From DATBAX01 sp963762965 (GTDB lineage Bacteria > Acidobacteriota > Terriglobia > Terriglobales > Acidobacteriaceae), in NCBI GenBank assembly GCA_963762965.1, contig CAVXME010000003.1:51991-115990 (forward strand): DNA of 64,000 nt. Direction: 5' to 3'. The translations under genes and the position numbers were made by a program. This document shows, one piece after another, positions 55,685-63,613 of this stretch. Under the pieces are notes generated by a model. The model worked only from the letters and a program-made list of their open reading frames with translations, was not told the origin of the DNA and did no database searches. Numbering within the stretch: the first letter of the stretch is position 1; the number at the start of each line of letters is the position of its first letter.

Positions 55685-56797
55685 CTATTCCGCTTTGAGT
55701 TTTTCCTTGCGCACGGTCAGCTTCTCGATCCGGTCTTCCAGCACCCGGTATCCGGTTCCCGGTTCATCGCTGATCGTGATCGTCCCTTCTGGAGTGACTT
55801 CTACTTCGGGCTCGATGATGTCTTCTATCCAGTAGCGCTTCGAGGCGGACACGTCTCCCGGCAAGCGGAAATTCTCCAGAGTAGAAAGCGCGATGTTGTG
55901 GGCGCGGCCGATGCCGGATTCGAGCATGCCGCCGCACCACACCGGAACTTTATTTGCCAGGCAAACATCGTGGACTTTCTTGGCTTCGCTGAAACCGCCG
56001 ACGCGGCCAACTTTGATGTTGAGAATGCGGCAGGCGCCGGTTTCGACGGCTTGCGCGGCGTCACGCACATTTTGGATGGATTCATCGAGGCAGATAGCCG
56101 TGCGCAATTCGCGCTGCAAGCGGGCGTGATAATAGATGTCGTCGTTCCATAAAGGCTGCTCGATCATGAGCAGGTTGAATTGATCGAACTTGCGCAGGTG
56201 TTCGACTTCGTCGAGAGTGTAGGCGGAGTTGGCGTCGCAGCTCAGAACGATGTCCGCCCAACGGGAGCGGATGCGTTCCAGAACTTTGATGTCCCAGCCC
56301 GGTTTGACTTTGACCTTAATGCGGCGGTATCCGGCGGCGAGCTCGGTTTCAATTTTTTCCAGCAACTGCTCGATGGAATCCTGAATGCCTATGGAGACGC
56401 CGCAGGGAATTTCCTGCTGCTTGCCTCCGAGCAACTTCCACAGTGGCTGCTGTTTCTGGTGGGCTTCGGCATCCCACAGCGCGTTTTCCAGGGAGGCTTT
56501 GGCCATGCGGTGTCCGCGAACTTTGGACATGAGCGCGACGCTATCGCGGCCAGACTCGATGGTCTTGCCGAGCAGGGCTGGAGCCAGATAATGCTTGATG
56601 GTCGGCCATGCGCTCTCGATCCATTCACTGCTGTAGAAGGGATCTTCACCGGCGACGCATTCGCCCCAGCCGTTAACGCCGTCGCACTGCATCTGGACTA
56701 GGAGAATGCGGCGGCTGTAGATGCGTCCGAAGCTCGTCTCGAAGAAGTGGACCAGCGGCATTTGAATTTCGCGGAGGGTGATGGCTTCAATTTTCAT
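55685..56797 (-). CDS. menC: MenC-like o-succinylbenzoate synthase / N-succinylamino acid racemase
   Basis: A 370-residue enolase-superfamily enzyme of the muconate lactonizing subgroup. The KxK acid/base motif is in RIKVKVKPG, metal ligands lie in SCDANSAYTLDE, LLMIEQPL and ICLDESI, and the second Lys in LNIKVGRVGG. The substrate loop (SFGRIYSRRILLVQMQCDGV) matches the OSBS/NSAR family rather than dipeptide epimerases. OSBS makes o-succinylbenzoate in menaquinone synthesis; NSAR racemises N-succinyl amino acids, and many members do both. No other men gene is here, and the next gene upstream is a GNAT of the type linked to NSAR, which favours the racemase role. Confidence 0.88.
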   Translation of the reverse strand: MKIEAITLREIQMPLVHFFETSFGRIYSRRILLVQMQCDGVNGWGECVAGEDPFYSSEWIESAWPTIKHYLAPALLGKTIESGRDSVALMSKVRGHRMAKASLENALWDAEAHQKQQPLWKLLGGKQQEIPCGVSIGIQDSIEQLLEKIETELAAGYRRIKVKVKPGWDIKVLERIRSRWADIVLSCDANSAYTLDEVEHLRKFDQFNLLMIEQPLWNDDIYYHARLQRELRTAICLDESIQNVRDAAQAVETGACRILNIKVGRVGGFSEAKKVHDVCLANKVPVWCGGMLESGIGRAHNIALSTLENFRLPGDVSASKRYWIEDIIEPEVEVTPEGTITISDEPGTGYRVLEDRIEKLTVRKEKLKAE

Positions 56798-56832
56798 GGG
56801 TATGGATCAGCACTACGATAGCAGCAGCAACC

Positions 56833-56908
56833 AGGGTGGAGCAGGGCTTTCGCCATGCGTTAAAGCAAGCCAAAAGATTAACGCAGCGCTGAAGCGCTGC
56901 TCCACCCT
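56833..56908. repeat. Hairpin module related to the tandem-array modules
   Basis: AGGGTGGAGCAG (56833-56844) and CTGCTCCACCCT (56897-56908) form a perfect 12-bp outer stem. An inner hairpin GCGCTGAAGCGC lies just inside the right arm. Outer stem plus inner xGCTGAAGCx hairpin is the plan of modules C and D of the array at 61818-63540. Confidence 0.7.
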
Positions 56909-56920
56909 TAGGTTCCGCCC

Positions 56921-57679
56921 TTAGTAAGTCAACTCTTCGTCCCAGTGCCCCAACAAAAACTTTCCATTGCCTCGGGCATCCCGCTCATAGCCGAGCACGG
57001 CTAAGCCGTCGGCGATAGCATGCAGGAAATCTTCGCGGTTGCAATCCTGCACTTCTTTGGCCTGCTCCCTGGTGCCGGGTGACGCTTTCCAATCATAAAT
57101 TTGGGCCGGGACGGTAATTGTTTTCACGGTCTGAAACAAGGGTTTGGTTCCGTGGCTCAATAGATTCTCCACCCGCTTCGACTTCAGCCACCATTCTGCC
57201 ACCAGGCGGTCGGTTGGCAATCCGGCTTGCAGAGGAGAAGAGGTGATTCCATATTGATTCACGGTATAGCGGCGGGCGATCGCGCCCAGCTTTTCAATAT
57301 TCAGATAAGCGTTCTTGATCTCGAGCGGATCAAAAGTCCACTCGATGAGTTCGAAGCCGCGGGCCACAGCATCTTCGCGCTGAAAGAGTTTGAGCCGGCG
57401 GCCGAGGCCGGCATTGCGGCTTTTCTTGCGCACCGCCAGCATGTGGGAATGCAGATAAGAATGTCCGCTGCGAAATCCTGGGACGGCCAGCGTGAATCCC
57501 GCTAGTTCATTGCCTTCAAACGCACCGATGATCTGGCCACCGATTTTTTCCGCGACCACGAACATGCGCAGGGGGACGAGTTCGGCGTCGCTGAATCCCC
57601 AGACTTCTTTTTGCAAGGTCACGCAGGCGCGCAGTTCGTTGAGGCCCTGGCAATTGCGGATGACCACTGAATCCGTCAC
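56921..57679 (-). CDS. GNAT acyltransferase (COG3375 type), possible N-succinyltransferase
   Basis: A 252-residue GNAT protein. I choose GTG 57679, because GTGA there overlaps the mazG stop; the frame is open farther upstream but only inside mazG. CQGLNELRACVTLQKEVWGF and VVAEKIGGQIIGAF are conserved in this subfamily; SHMLAVRKKSRNAGLGRRLK is the acyl-CoA loop and EWTFDPLEIKNAYLNIEKLG follows. In Geobacillus-type operons such GNATs succinylate D-amino acids for an NSAR. The adjacent menC-like gene, 124 bp downstream on the same strand, fits that scheme. The third enzyme, a desuccinylase, is not in the window. Confidence 0.8.
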   Translation of the reverse strand: MTDSVVIRNCQGLNELRACVTLQKEVWGFSDAELVPLRMFVVAEKIGGQIIGAFEGNELAGFTLAVPGFRSGHSYLHSHMLAVRKKSRNAGLGRRLKLFQREDAVARGFELIEWTFDPLEIKNAYLNIEKLGAIARRYTVNQYGITSSPLQAGLPTDRLVAEWWLKSKRVENLLSHGTKPLFQTVKTITVPAQIYDWKASPGTREQAKEVQDCNREDFLHAIADGLAVLGYERDARGNGKFLLGHWDEELTY

Positions 57680-58575
57680 TGGCCGCTCCGTTCCTGTTGC
57701 TTGGCTTTCTGCCAGAGGGCTTCGAGGTCTTCTACGGGAGTGTGCTGCAGGTCGCGGCCGGAAGCTTGGAGTTGCGCTTCCATCCATTGAAAGCGGCGTT
57801 TGAATTTGCGATTAGTTTTCTTCAGCGCCGACTCGGAATCGAGCGAAAGATAGCGAGCGATATTTACCAGCACGAAAAACAAGTCGCCCACTTCTTCTTC
57901 CAGACGGCTGCGCAGGTCTTCAGATACTTGCGGATTTCCTGAGCCCGCCATGCCCTTGCCTCGAGGTTGCGGGCCAGGAGCAGGGAACTGTTTGAGCTCC
58001 TCCCGCAATTCATCAGCTTCTTCTTGAAGCTTGTCGAACAGACCTTCCACGTTTGGCCAGTCGAATCCTACATTGGCGGCTTTGGAGCTTAGCTTGTGGG
58101 CTTCAAGCAGAGCAGGCATCGCTGACGAAACTCCCGACAAAATGGATTCTGTCTTATTTTCGGCCTTAACATTCCCGTTTGCGATTTCCCGTTTCTGCTT
58201 TTCTTCCCGTTTCAGGGCTTCCCAGTTGCGGACGACCTCTGACGCCGTGTCCGCCTTTACGTCTCCGAACACGTGGGGATGACGATCGACCAGCTTCGTA
58301 GACATCCGATCGAGTACGTCGTCGATGGAAAATGTCCCCTCGTCTTTGGCCATCTGGGAATAGAAGAGAACTTGCAGCAGCAGGTCACCTAATTCGCCGG
58401 GCAACTCTTCCCAGTCGCGATTGTCGATCGCTTCCAGGACTTCGTAGGTTTCCTCGATGGTGTAAGGCTTTATGGAATCAAAGGTTTGCTCGCGGTCCCA
58501 GGGACAGCCTCCCGGACCTCGCAGGCGGGACATGATGGAAACGGCGCGCTCAAAACGCTCTCCGGTGGTGGGCAT
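57676..58575 (-). CDS. mazG: Nucleoside triphosphate pyrophosphohydrolase MazG
   Basis: A 299-residue enzyme from ATG 58575 (MPTTGERFERAVSIMSRLRG); upstream frame to 58647 is not typical. It hydrolyses NTPs to NMP and pyrophosphate. The first MazG domain has GCPWDREQTFDSIKPYTIEE and ELGDLLLQVLFYSQMA; the second has GFDWPNVEGLFDKLQEEADE and EEEVGDLFFVLVNIARYL. A Pro/Gly-rich linker of about 25 residues sits in the second domain before EEEVGDLFFVL, more than usual. The GNAT gene is translationally coupled downstream. Confidence 0.93.
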   Translation of the reverse strand: MPTTGERFERAVSIMSRLRGPGGCPWDREQTFDSIKPYTIEETYEVLEAIDNRDWEELPGELGDLLLQVLFYSQMAKDEGTFSIDDVLDRMSTKLVDRHPHVFGDVKADTASEVVRNWEALKREEKQKREIANGNVKAENKTESILSGVSSAMPALLEAHKLSSKAANVGFDWPNVEGLFDKLQEEADELREELKQFPAPGPQPRGKGMAGSGNPQVSEDLRSRLEEEVGDLFFVLVNIARYLSLDSESALKKTNRKFKRRFQWMEAQLQASGRDLQHTPVEDLEALWQKAKQQERSGQ

Positions 58576-58629
58576 GGGTGGAGTTACTTTAAATGACGGA
58601 GAGAGGGGTGGGCAATTGCCGTAGGAGCA

Positions 58630-58695
58630 GCACTTGGCATTTGGCAATTGGCCCCTGAACTATTGCCCGACTCACCAGGGCTAAATGCCAAGTGC
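58630..58695. repeat. Hairpin with iterated TTGGCA words
   Basis: GCACTTGGCATTT (58630-58642) pairs with AAATGCCAAGTGC (58683-58695) perfectly, with a second short stem CCCTG/CAGGG inside. The left side continues with further TTGGCA words. Located just upstream of mazG, between it and glgB. Confidence 0.7.
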
Positions 58696-58860
58696 TAAGT
58701 GCCAATCGCATGCTTTGGCACCATACGTGCCAGTAGAAAAGCAACGCTCCTTACTGGGCCCCCTCAGGTGAGGAGAAACGAACCGGGCAATCCTCCCCCG
58801 GATGAACGTCTTCCGAGCCCGTTACATGGGTCGGGCGCGTGGAAGGACGTCATCTGAAGC

Positions 58861-58895
58861 GCCGAATGGTCGGCAGTAAATGCCGACTATTCGGC
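58861..58895. terminator. 15-bp hairpin overlapping the glgB stop
   Basis: GCCGAATGGTCGGCA (58861-58875) pairs with 58881-58895 with one G-T pair, around a 5-nt loop. It overlaps the last codons and the TAG of glgB (58887-58889). It may end or protect the glgB transcript. No T-run follows in the glgB direction, so a classical intrinsic terminator is doubtful. Confidence 0.4.
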
Positions 58896-60326
58896 TTTCA
58901 AAAAGACAACCGCCAGCGGCGGCAGGGTAAGGCTTATCGAGTTCGGGCGTCCATGGGTTGGAATCGCCTCAGCTTCTTTCCCACCCAGATTCCCAATTCC
59001 GCTTCCACCGTATTCCGTGGCATCGCTATTCAAAAGCTCTCGCCAGAATCCGCCCGAAGGAACTCCCACCCGATAACCATGCCGCGGCACCGGGGTAAAG
59101 TTGCAGACGATCAGCACAGTATCCTTCGGCGACTTTCCTTTGCGCAGCAGAGAAACGATGCTGGCCGCGTTGTCGTTGCAGTCCACCCACTCGAATCCTG
59201 CCGAATCGGTATCCAGTTCGTGCATCGCGGGTTGGCTGCGATAGAGGCGGTTCAACTGCTCCACCCAGTTTTGCATTCCGTGATGAAGAGGGAAGTGCAG
59301 GACGTGCCATTCCAGGCTGGTGTCGTGTCCCCATTCGCGAACCTGGCCGAATTCGTCGCCCATGAAAAGCATTTTCTTGCCGGGCTGGGCATACATGTAT
59401 CCGAAGAGAGCGCGCAGGTTGGCGAACTTTTGCCATTCGTCGCCGGGCATTTTGCCGATCAGCGAGCCTTTGCCGTGGACGACTTCATCGTGCGACAGCG
59501 GCAGCACGAAATTTTCGGTGAATCCGTACAGCATGCGGAAGGTGAGCAGGTTGTGATGGTAGCGGCGATGGATGGGGTCTTCGGAAAAATACTTGAGCGT
59601 ATCGTGCATCCAGCCCATGTCCCATTTCATGCCAAAGCCCAGGCCGCCGACGTAGATTGGCCGCGACACCATGGGCCACGCCGTCGATTCCTCGGCAATG
59701 GTCTGAATGCCGGGATGGTCCTGATACGCCACTTCATTCATCTGCCGCAAAAAGTTGATGGCTTCGAGATTTTCGCGGCCGCCAAATTTATTGGGAATCC
59801 ATTCGCCGGCTTTGCGCGAGTAATCGAGATAGAGCATCGAGGCGACGGCATCCACGCGCAATCCATCGGCATGATATTTCTCCAGCCAGAACATGGCGCT
59901 CGACAGCAGGAAGCTGCGCACTTCATTGCGTCCGTAATTAAAAATGTAAGTCTTCCAGTCGGGATGGAATCCCGAGCGCGGATCGGCGTGCTCGAACAAA
60001 TGCGTGCCGTCGAAAAACGCCAGGCCGTGCGCGTCTTCGGGGAAGTGCGACGGCACCCAGTCGAGAATCACGCCAATGTTGTGCTGATGCAGGTAGTCCA
60101 TCAGATACATGAAGTCCTGCGGAGTGCCGTAGCGCGACGTGGGCGCAAAGTAGCCCGTAGTCTGGTATCCCCACGACCCGTAAAACGGATGCTCCATCAC
60201 CGGCAACAATTCCACATGGGTGAACGCCATGCGCTCGCAATATTCGGCCAGCCGCGGCGCCATCTCGCGATAGGTGAGCGAACGGTTGCCCTCTTCCGGG
60301 ACGCGCATCCATGAGCCGAGATGCAC
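58887..60326 (-). CDS. glgB: 1,4-alpha-glucan branching enzyme, C-terminal part (frameshifted glgB)
   Basis: 479 residues carrying the GH13 barrel and C-terminal beta domain. YHADGLRVDAVASML has the nucleophile Asp, IAEESTAWP the acid/base Glu, and LPLSHDEVVHGKGSLIGKMP the third Asp; all are intact. The frame opens at a GTG (MHLGSWMRVPEEGNR), but this is the middle of the enzyme: just before it, the sequence in this frame reads SAPISIYEVHLGSWMR, continuous with family homologues, while the N-terminal half arrives in another frame. A single extra base near 60350 explains the break. Alone this piece lacks the CBM48-like domain. Confidence 0.9.
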   Translation of the reverse strand: MHLGSWMRVPEEGNRSLTYREMAPRLAEYCERMAFTHVELLPVMEHPFYGSWGYQTTGYFAPTSRYGTPQDFMYLMDYLHQHNIGVILDWVPSHFPEDAHGLAFFDGTHLFEHADPRSGFHPDWKTYIFNYGRNEVRSFLLSSAMFWLEKYHADGLRVDAVASMLYLDYSRKAGEWIPNKFGGRENLEAINFLRQMNEVAYQDHPGIQTIAEESTAWPMVSRPIYVGGLGFGMKWDMGWMHDTLKYFSEDPIHRRYHHNLLTFRMLYGFTENFVLPLSHDEVVHGKGSLIGKMPGDEWQKFANLRALFGYMYAQPGKKMLFMGDEFGQVREWGHDTSLEWHVLHFPLHHGMQNWVEQLNRLYRSQPAMHELDTDSAGFEWVDCNDNAASIVSLLRKGKSPKDTVLIVCNFTPVPRHGYRVGVPSGGFWRELLNSDATEYGGSGIGNLGGKEAEAIPTHGRPNSISLTLPPLAVVFLKAE

Positions 60327-60327
60327 T

Positions 60328-60819
60328 TCATAAATCGAAATCGGCGCAGAGCAGCGATTGCCGGCTGGCCTGCGTTTTCATCCACTCCTGATCGCCCCAC
60401 TGATAATCGAGGTCCCACACCACGGACCCGGTGCGCGGGGAGATCTCATGCCAGATTCCGAACGGATCGGCTTTTTCGCCGACGTGACCGCGATCGCGAG
60501 AAACGATGTGGAACTTGTAGAGCGTCCCTTTACCGGCATTGGCGATGAAGCCTTCCCAAATGCCCGAGCTGCCGCGCGGTTGCAACTGATGCGAATCGGG
60601 GTTCCAGTTATTGAAGCTGCCCGTTACCGAAACCTTGCGCGCATTCGGCGCCCACACGCTGAAGGCTGTACCAGCCTGTCCGTTGACGGTGGTCAGGTGG
60701 GCTCCCAGCTTGTCGTACACGCGGTAGTGCCGGCCTTCGTTGAAGAGATAGAGGTCCTGGTCGGTGAGCAGGCTGGGGTTCGCGGGAGTAAGGGTTTCTG
60801 GCGGTTTGGTGATGGCCAT
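60328..60819 (-). CDS. glgB: 1,4-alpha-glucan branching enzyme, N-terminal part (frameshifted glgB)
   Basis: 163 residues from ATG 60819. LLTDQDLYLFNEGRHYRVYD leads into the CBM48-like beta domain (TAFSVWAPNARKVSVTGSFN; GIWEGFIANAGKGTLYKFHI; ADPFGIWHEISPRTGSVVWD). It reads as far as MKTQASRQSLL and then goes off frame to a TGA at 60328-60330. Removing one base near 60350 would join it to SAPISIYEVHLGSWMR of the next piece. The intact protein would be about 640 residues, a short GlgB lacking the extra N1 domain. The break is a sequence error or a recent inactivation. Confidence 0.85.
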   Translation of the reverse strand: MAITKPPETLTPANPSLLTDQDLYLFNEGRHYRVYDKLGAHLTTVNGQAGTAFSVWAPNARKVSVTGSFNNWNPDSHQLQPRGSSGIWEGFIANAGKGTLYKFHIVSRDRGHVGEKADPFGIWHEISPRTGSVVWDLDYQWGDQEWMKTQASRQSLLCADFDL

Positions 60820-60918
60820 GGGGACGCGGTTAGTTAACGCCTAAGTGTACCGGAAGTGGGAGGGTAAGACCCCTGAGTTCCGACCGAAGATTAGCTTCGG
60901 AAGGCACTGGGGGCAAGG

Positions 60919-61077
60919 CTATTGTTGCGGAACGAACAATAGACAGTCGCACCGTTTAACGTACATAGCCTGTTTAGGTGGTTCGCCTTTTGCGGCGATA
61001 CATGCTTTGCCGGGGTGACCACGATGTTCGGACTCGGAGTGGGCACATCCTGCGCATATTATCTTGCTACTTTGCAT
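60919..61077 (-). CDS. 52-residue Cys-rich protein, putative zinc-binding
   Basis: A short ORF in the gap between glgB and a secreted-protein gene. The ATG at 61077 is preceded at ideal distance by AAAGGAG, and a perfect TATAAT lies 37 bp upstream. The product starts MQSSKIICAGCAHSESEHRG, then HPGKAC, and near the end VKRCDCLLF. Cys at 8, 11, 27, 43 and 45 and His at 13, 18 and 21 suggest a zinc finger. A perfect inverted repeat (CTATTGTT/AACAATAG) overlaps the stop codon. It is too short for usual gene calling but has every sign of a gene. No homologue is known to me. Confidence 0.7.
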   Translation of the reverse strand: MQSSKIICAGCAHSESEHRGHPGKACIAAKGEPPKQAMYVKRCDCLLFVPQQ

Positions 61078-61113
61078 ACAGGTCTCCTTTCTGAAAAATT
61101 TGCTTACAATTCA

Positions 61114-61119
61114 ATTATA
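61114..61119 (-). promoter_or_regulatory. -10 element for the 52-residue gene
   Basis: The minus strand reads TATAAT, a perfect -10. A TTGAC-like word lies upstream but only 10 bp away, so a good -35 at 17 bp is lacking; activation or an extended promoter may be needed. The divergent secreted-protein gene starts at 61288. Confidence 0.4.
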
Positions 61120-61287
61120 CGCGGCGGGCGGTCAACCCCTGGACTGGCGACGAACTCGGGGTGCCTGGTTGAAAACCGCGAAAAGTGAGGCACACAACGA
61201 TGAAGATGAGTGGCATTCTGGGGTCATCCCTCGGGGGTATACTTCGCGGTGACATGGACCAAGACGCAGCCGAAAGGTAGCCGCTTC

Positions 61288-61812
61288 ATGAGGAAAACAT
61301 TGCAACGACGCCTGGCAGTTGCAGCCCTGGCATGTATCGCCGTATGCGCGAAAGCTCAGGAACAGCATCCAGAAATATTTGGAGAGCCGTCTATCGTGAC
61401 CATTGGTGCACAGCGAGTCGAGACTTTGTGGACTGAGGCTATGGGAAAATGGTCCGACGCCGGAGACGAACTTGGCACAACCTCAACTCATATCGAATGC
61501 TACAAGAAGCTTGGATTCTGTTCGGAGGCAGAGGCATATTCTCTCGGGGGCAAGGCATGGGTAAATTTAGATACACTTGACATTCTTCGATGGGACAGCC
61601 AAGAGCTCATTGCCGTTGACAGCACTCCGATATGCCAAATGAACCAAATTCGCTTTGATTTCAAAACAAAACAAGTCACTGCTACGAATTCTCTCAAAGG
61701 CGATTCCAAAGACCCTCTTTGCAAGGATGCGAAATCTACTACCGCGTTTCTCGGCGGCTTGAAAGATGAACTAGACCAGATCCACAAAGGCGCAAGCCAG
61801 AAGCAGAAATAA
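61288..61812 (+). CDS. Secreted protein of unknown function
   Basis: A 174-residue protein from ATG 61288 with AAAGG upstream; the frame is open back to 61210. MRKTLQRRLAVAALACIAVC then AKAQE is a signal peptide. The mature part has Cys in HIECYKKLGFCSEAEAY, ICQMNQ and PLCKD, which can pair, and a Lys/Gln end. It resembles small periplasmic proteins with no assigned role. Its stop is immediately followed by the tandem repeat array. Confidence 0.65.
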   Translation: MRKTLQRRLAVAALACIAVCAKAQEQHPEIFGEPSIVTIGAQRVETLWTEAMGKWSDAGDELGTTSTHIECYKKLGFCSEAEAYSLGGKAWVNLDTLDILRWDSQELIAVDSTPICQMNQIRFDFKTKQVTATNSLKGDSKDPLCKDAKSTTAFLGGLKDELDQIHKGASQKQK

Positions 61813-61817
61813 ACGGA

Positions 61818-63540
61818 AGCCGGGTGCCCCGTGTCTCGCCGATTTTGCGAGACGCGGGATTCCGCAAGGCTCAACCTCTGGGATCTTGATTCTCAGGTCA
61901 AATCTAAGGTCAAAGGCGACGGACAGGAGTGTCCGTCCCACACGGGCATGGATTGGTGGTTGGTAGGGTCCGTATCAGGGCACGGCTTTCAGCCGTGCCG
62001 TAAATCGTGCAGCGCGTCTTTACGGCATCGCTGAAGCGATGCCCTGATACGACCACCTCGAACCATCGGCCACCGTGGAAGAGCGGGCCTTCCAGGCCCC
62101 GCGTTGCGATGGGACGACGATTTACGCGGCGCTGAAGCGCCGCTCTTCCACGGCGCTGCATGCTGGGATCGCAAGCGCTGAAGCGACTGTGTCACCCAAA
62201 AGCTTCAATGCAGAGATCCTTCGTTGGGAGTCCCCGGCTTCGCCAGGGACTCCGCTGCCTCAGGATGACAAGGGTATTTAAAGCCGGGTGCCCCGTGTCT
62301 CGCGGATTTTGCGAGACGCGGGATTCTGCAAAGCTCAACCTCTGGGATCTTGATCCTCAGGTCAAATCAAGGTCAAAGGCGACGGACAGGAGTGTCCGTC
62401 CCACACGGGCATGGATTGCTGGTTGGTAGGGTCCGTATCAGGGCACGGCTTTCAGCCGTGCCGTAAATCGTGCAGCGCGTCTTTACGGCATCGCTAAAGC
62501 GATGCCCTGATACGACCACCTCGAACCATCGGCCACCGTGGAAGAGCGGGCCTTCCAGGCCCCGCGTTGCGATGGGACGACGATTTACGCGGCGCTGAAG
62601 CGCCGCTCTTCCACGGCGCTGCATGCTGGGATCGCAAGCGCTGAAGCGACTGTGTCACCCAAAAGCTTCAATGCAGAGATCCTTCGTTGGGAGTCCCCGG
62701 CTTCGCCAGGGACTCCGCTGCCTCAGGATGACAAGGGTATTTAAAGCGGGTGCCCCGTGTCTCGCGGATTTTGCGAGACGCGGAATTCTGCAAGCTTTAC
62801 CTCTGGGATCTTGATCCTCAGGTCAAATCAAGGTCAAAGGCGACGGACAGGACTGTCCGTCCCACACGGGCATGGATTGCTGGTTGGTAGGGTCCGTATC
62901 AGGGCACGGCTTTCAGCCGTGCCGTAAATCGTGCAGCGCGTCTCTACGGCATCGCTAAAGCGATGCCCTGATACGAACCACCTCGAACCATCGGCCACCG
63001 TGGAAGAGCGGGCCTTCCAGGCCCGCGTTATGAGGGTGGATGATTTACGCGGCGCTTAAGCGCCGCTCTTCCACGGCGCTGCATTCTGGGATCGCAGCGC
63101 TGAAGCGACTGTGTCACCCAAAAGCTTCAATGCAGAGATCCTTCGTTGGGAGTCCCCGGCTTCGCCAGGGACTCCGCTGCCTCAGGATGACAAGGGTATT
63201 TAAAGCCGGGTGCCCCGTGTCTCGCCGATTTTGCGAGACGCGGGATTCCACAAATCTCAACCTCCGGGATCTTGATCCTCAGGTCAAATCAAAGTCAAAG
63301 GCGACGGACAGGAGTGTCCGTCCCACACGGACTGCTGGCTGCTCCGTGGAAGAGCGGGCCTTCCAGGCCCGCGTTGTATGGGGGGGACGATTAACGCGGC
63401 GCTTAAGCGCCGCTCTTCCACGGCGCTGCATGCTCGGATCGTGGCGCTGAAGCGACTGCTTTCCAAAACAAATGCAGAGGTCTTCGTTGGGAGTCCCTGG
63501 CTTCGCCAGGGACTCCGCTGCCTCAGGATGACAAAGGGTG
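61818..63540. repeat. Tandem array of four ~463-bp hairpin-rich repeat units
   Basis: Units start at 61818, 62282, 62745 and 63204 (spacing 464, 463 and 459 bp). The fourth lacks an internal ~130-bp part (module C). Unit 1 holds five inverted-repeat modules: A 61833-61853 (GTCTCGC/GCGAGAC), B 61918-61937 (GACGGACA/TGTCCGTC), C 61971-62051 (11-bp outer stem CGTATCAGGGC, two inner hairpins including CATCGCTGAAGCGATG), D 62075-62151 (12-bp outer stem GTGGAAGAGCGG, inner GGCGCTGAAGCGCC), E 62227-62253 (GGAGTCCC/GGGACTCC). C and D are three-way junctions by pairing. Units are nearly identical, so the array is recent. Open frames inside are accidental. No transposase is nearby. Confidence 0.9.
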
Positions 63541-63613
63541 GGGTTCCCGAAAGGAAACGTCTTCGCAATTTCTTCGCTCAGAGGGACTCCTTGCCACCCT
63601 ATACTGTCTAGAT

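Noticed and set aside
58839..60314. A 491-codon open frame on the plus strand opposite glgB
   Set aside because: It is the antisense of a clearly conserved GH13 enzyme; its translation is His/Arg-rich without family features. GC-rich codon use leaves antisense frames open.
60840..60945. Structured RNA or riboswitch in the glgB gap
   Set aside because: The CTATTGTT/AACAATAG stem overlaps the stop codon of the small Cys-rich gene; the remaining CCGAAG/CTTCGG stem is too weak to name an RNA family.
62075..63450. Small ORFs repeated in the array (68-aa and 83-aa frames)
   Set aside because: They recur because the DNA recurs, cross the hairpins on both strands and lack ribosome sites.
61818..63540. 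CRISPR array or direct-repeat phage attachment
   Set aside because: The repeats are ~463 bp, contiguous, with no spacers and no cas genes; the structure is tandem duplication of hairpin modules.
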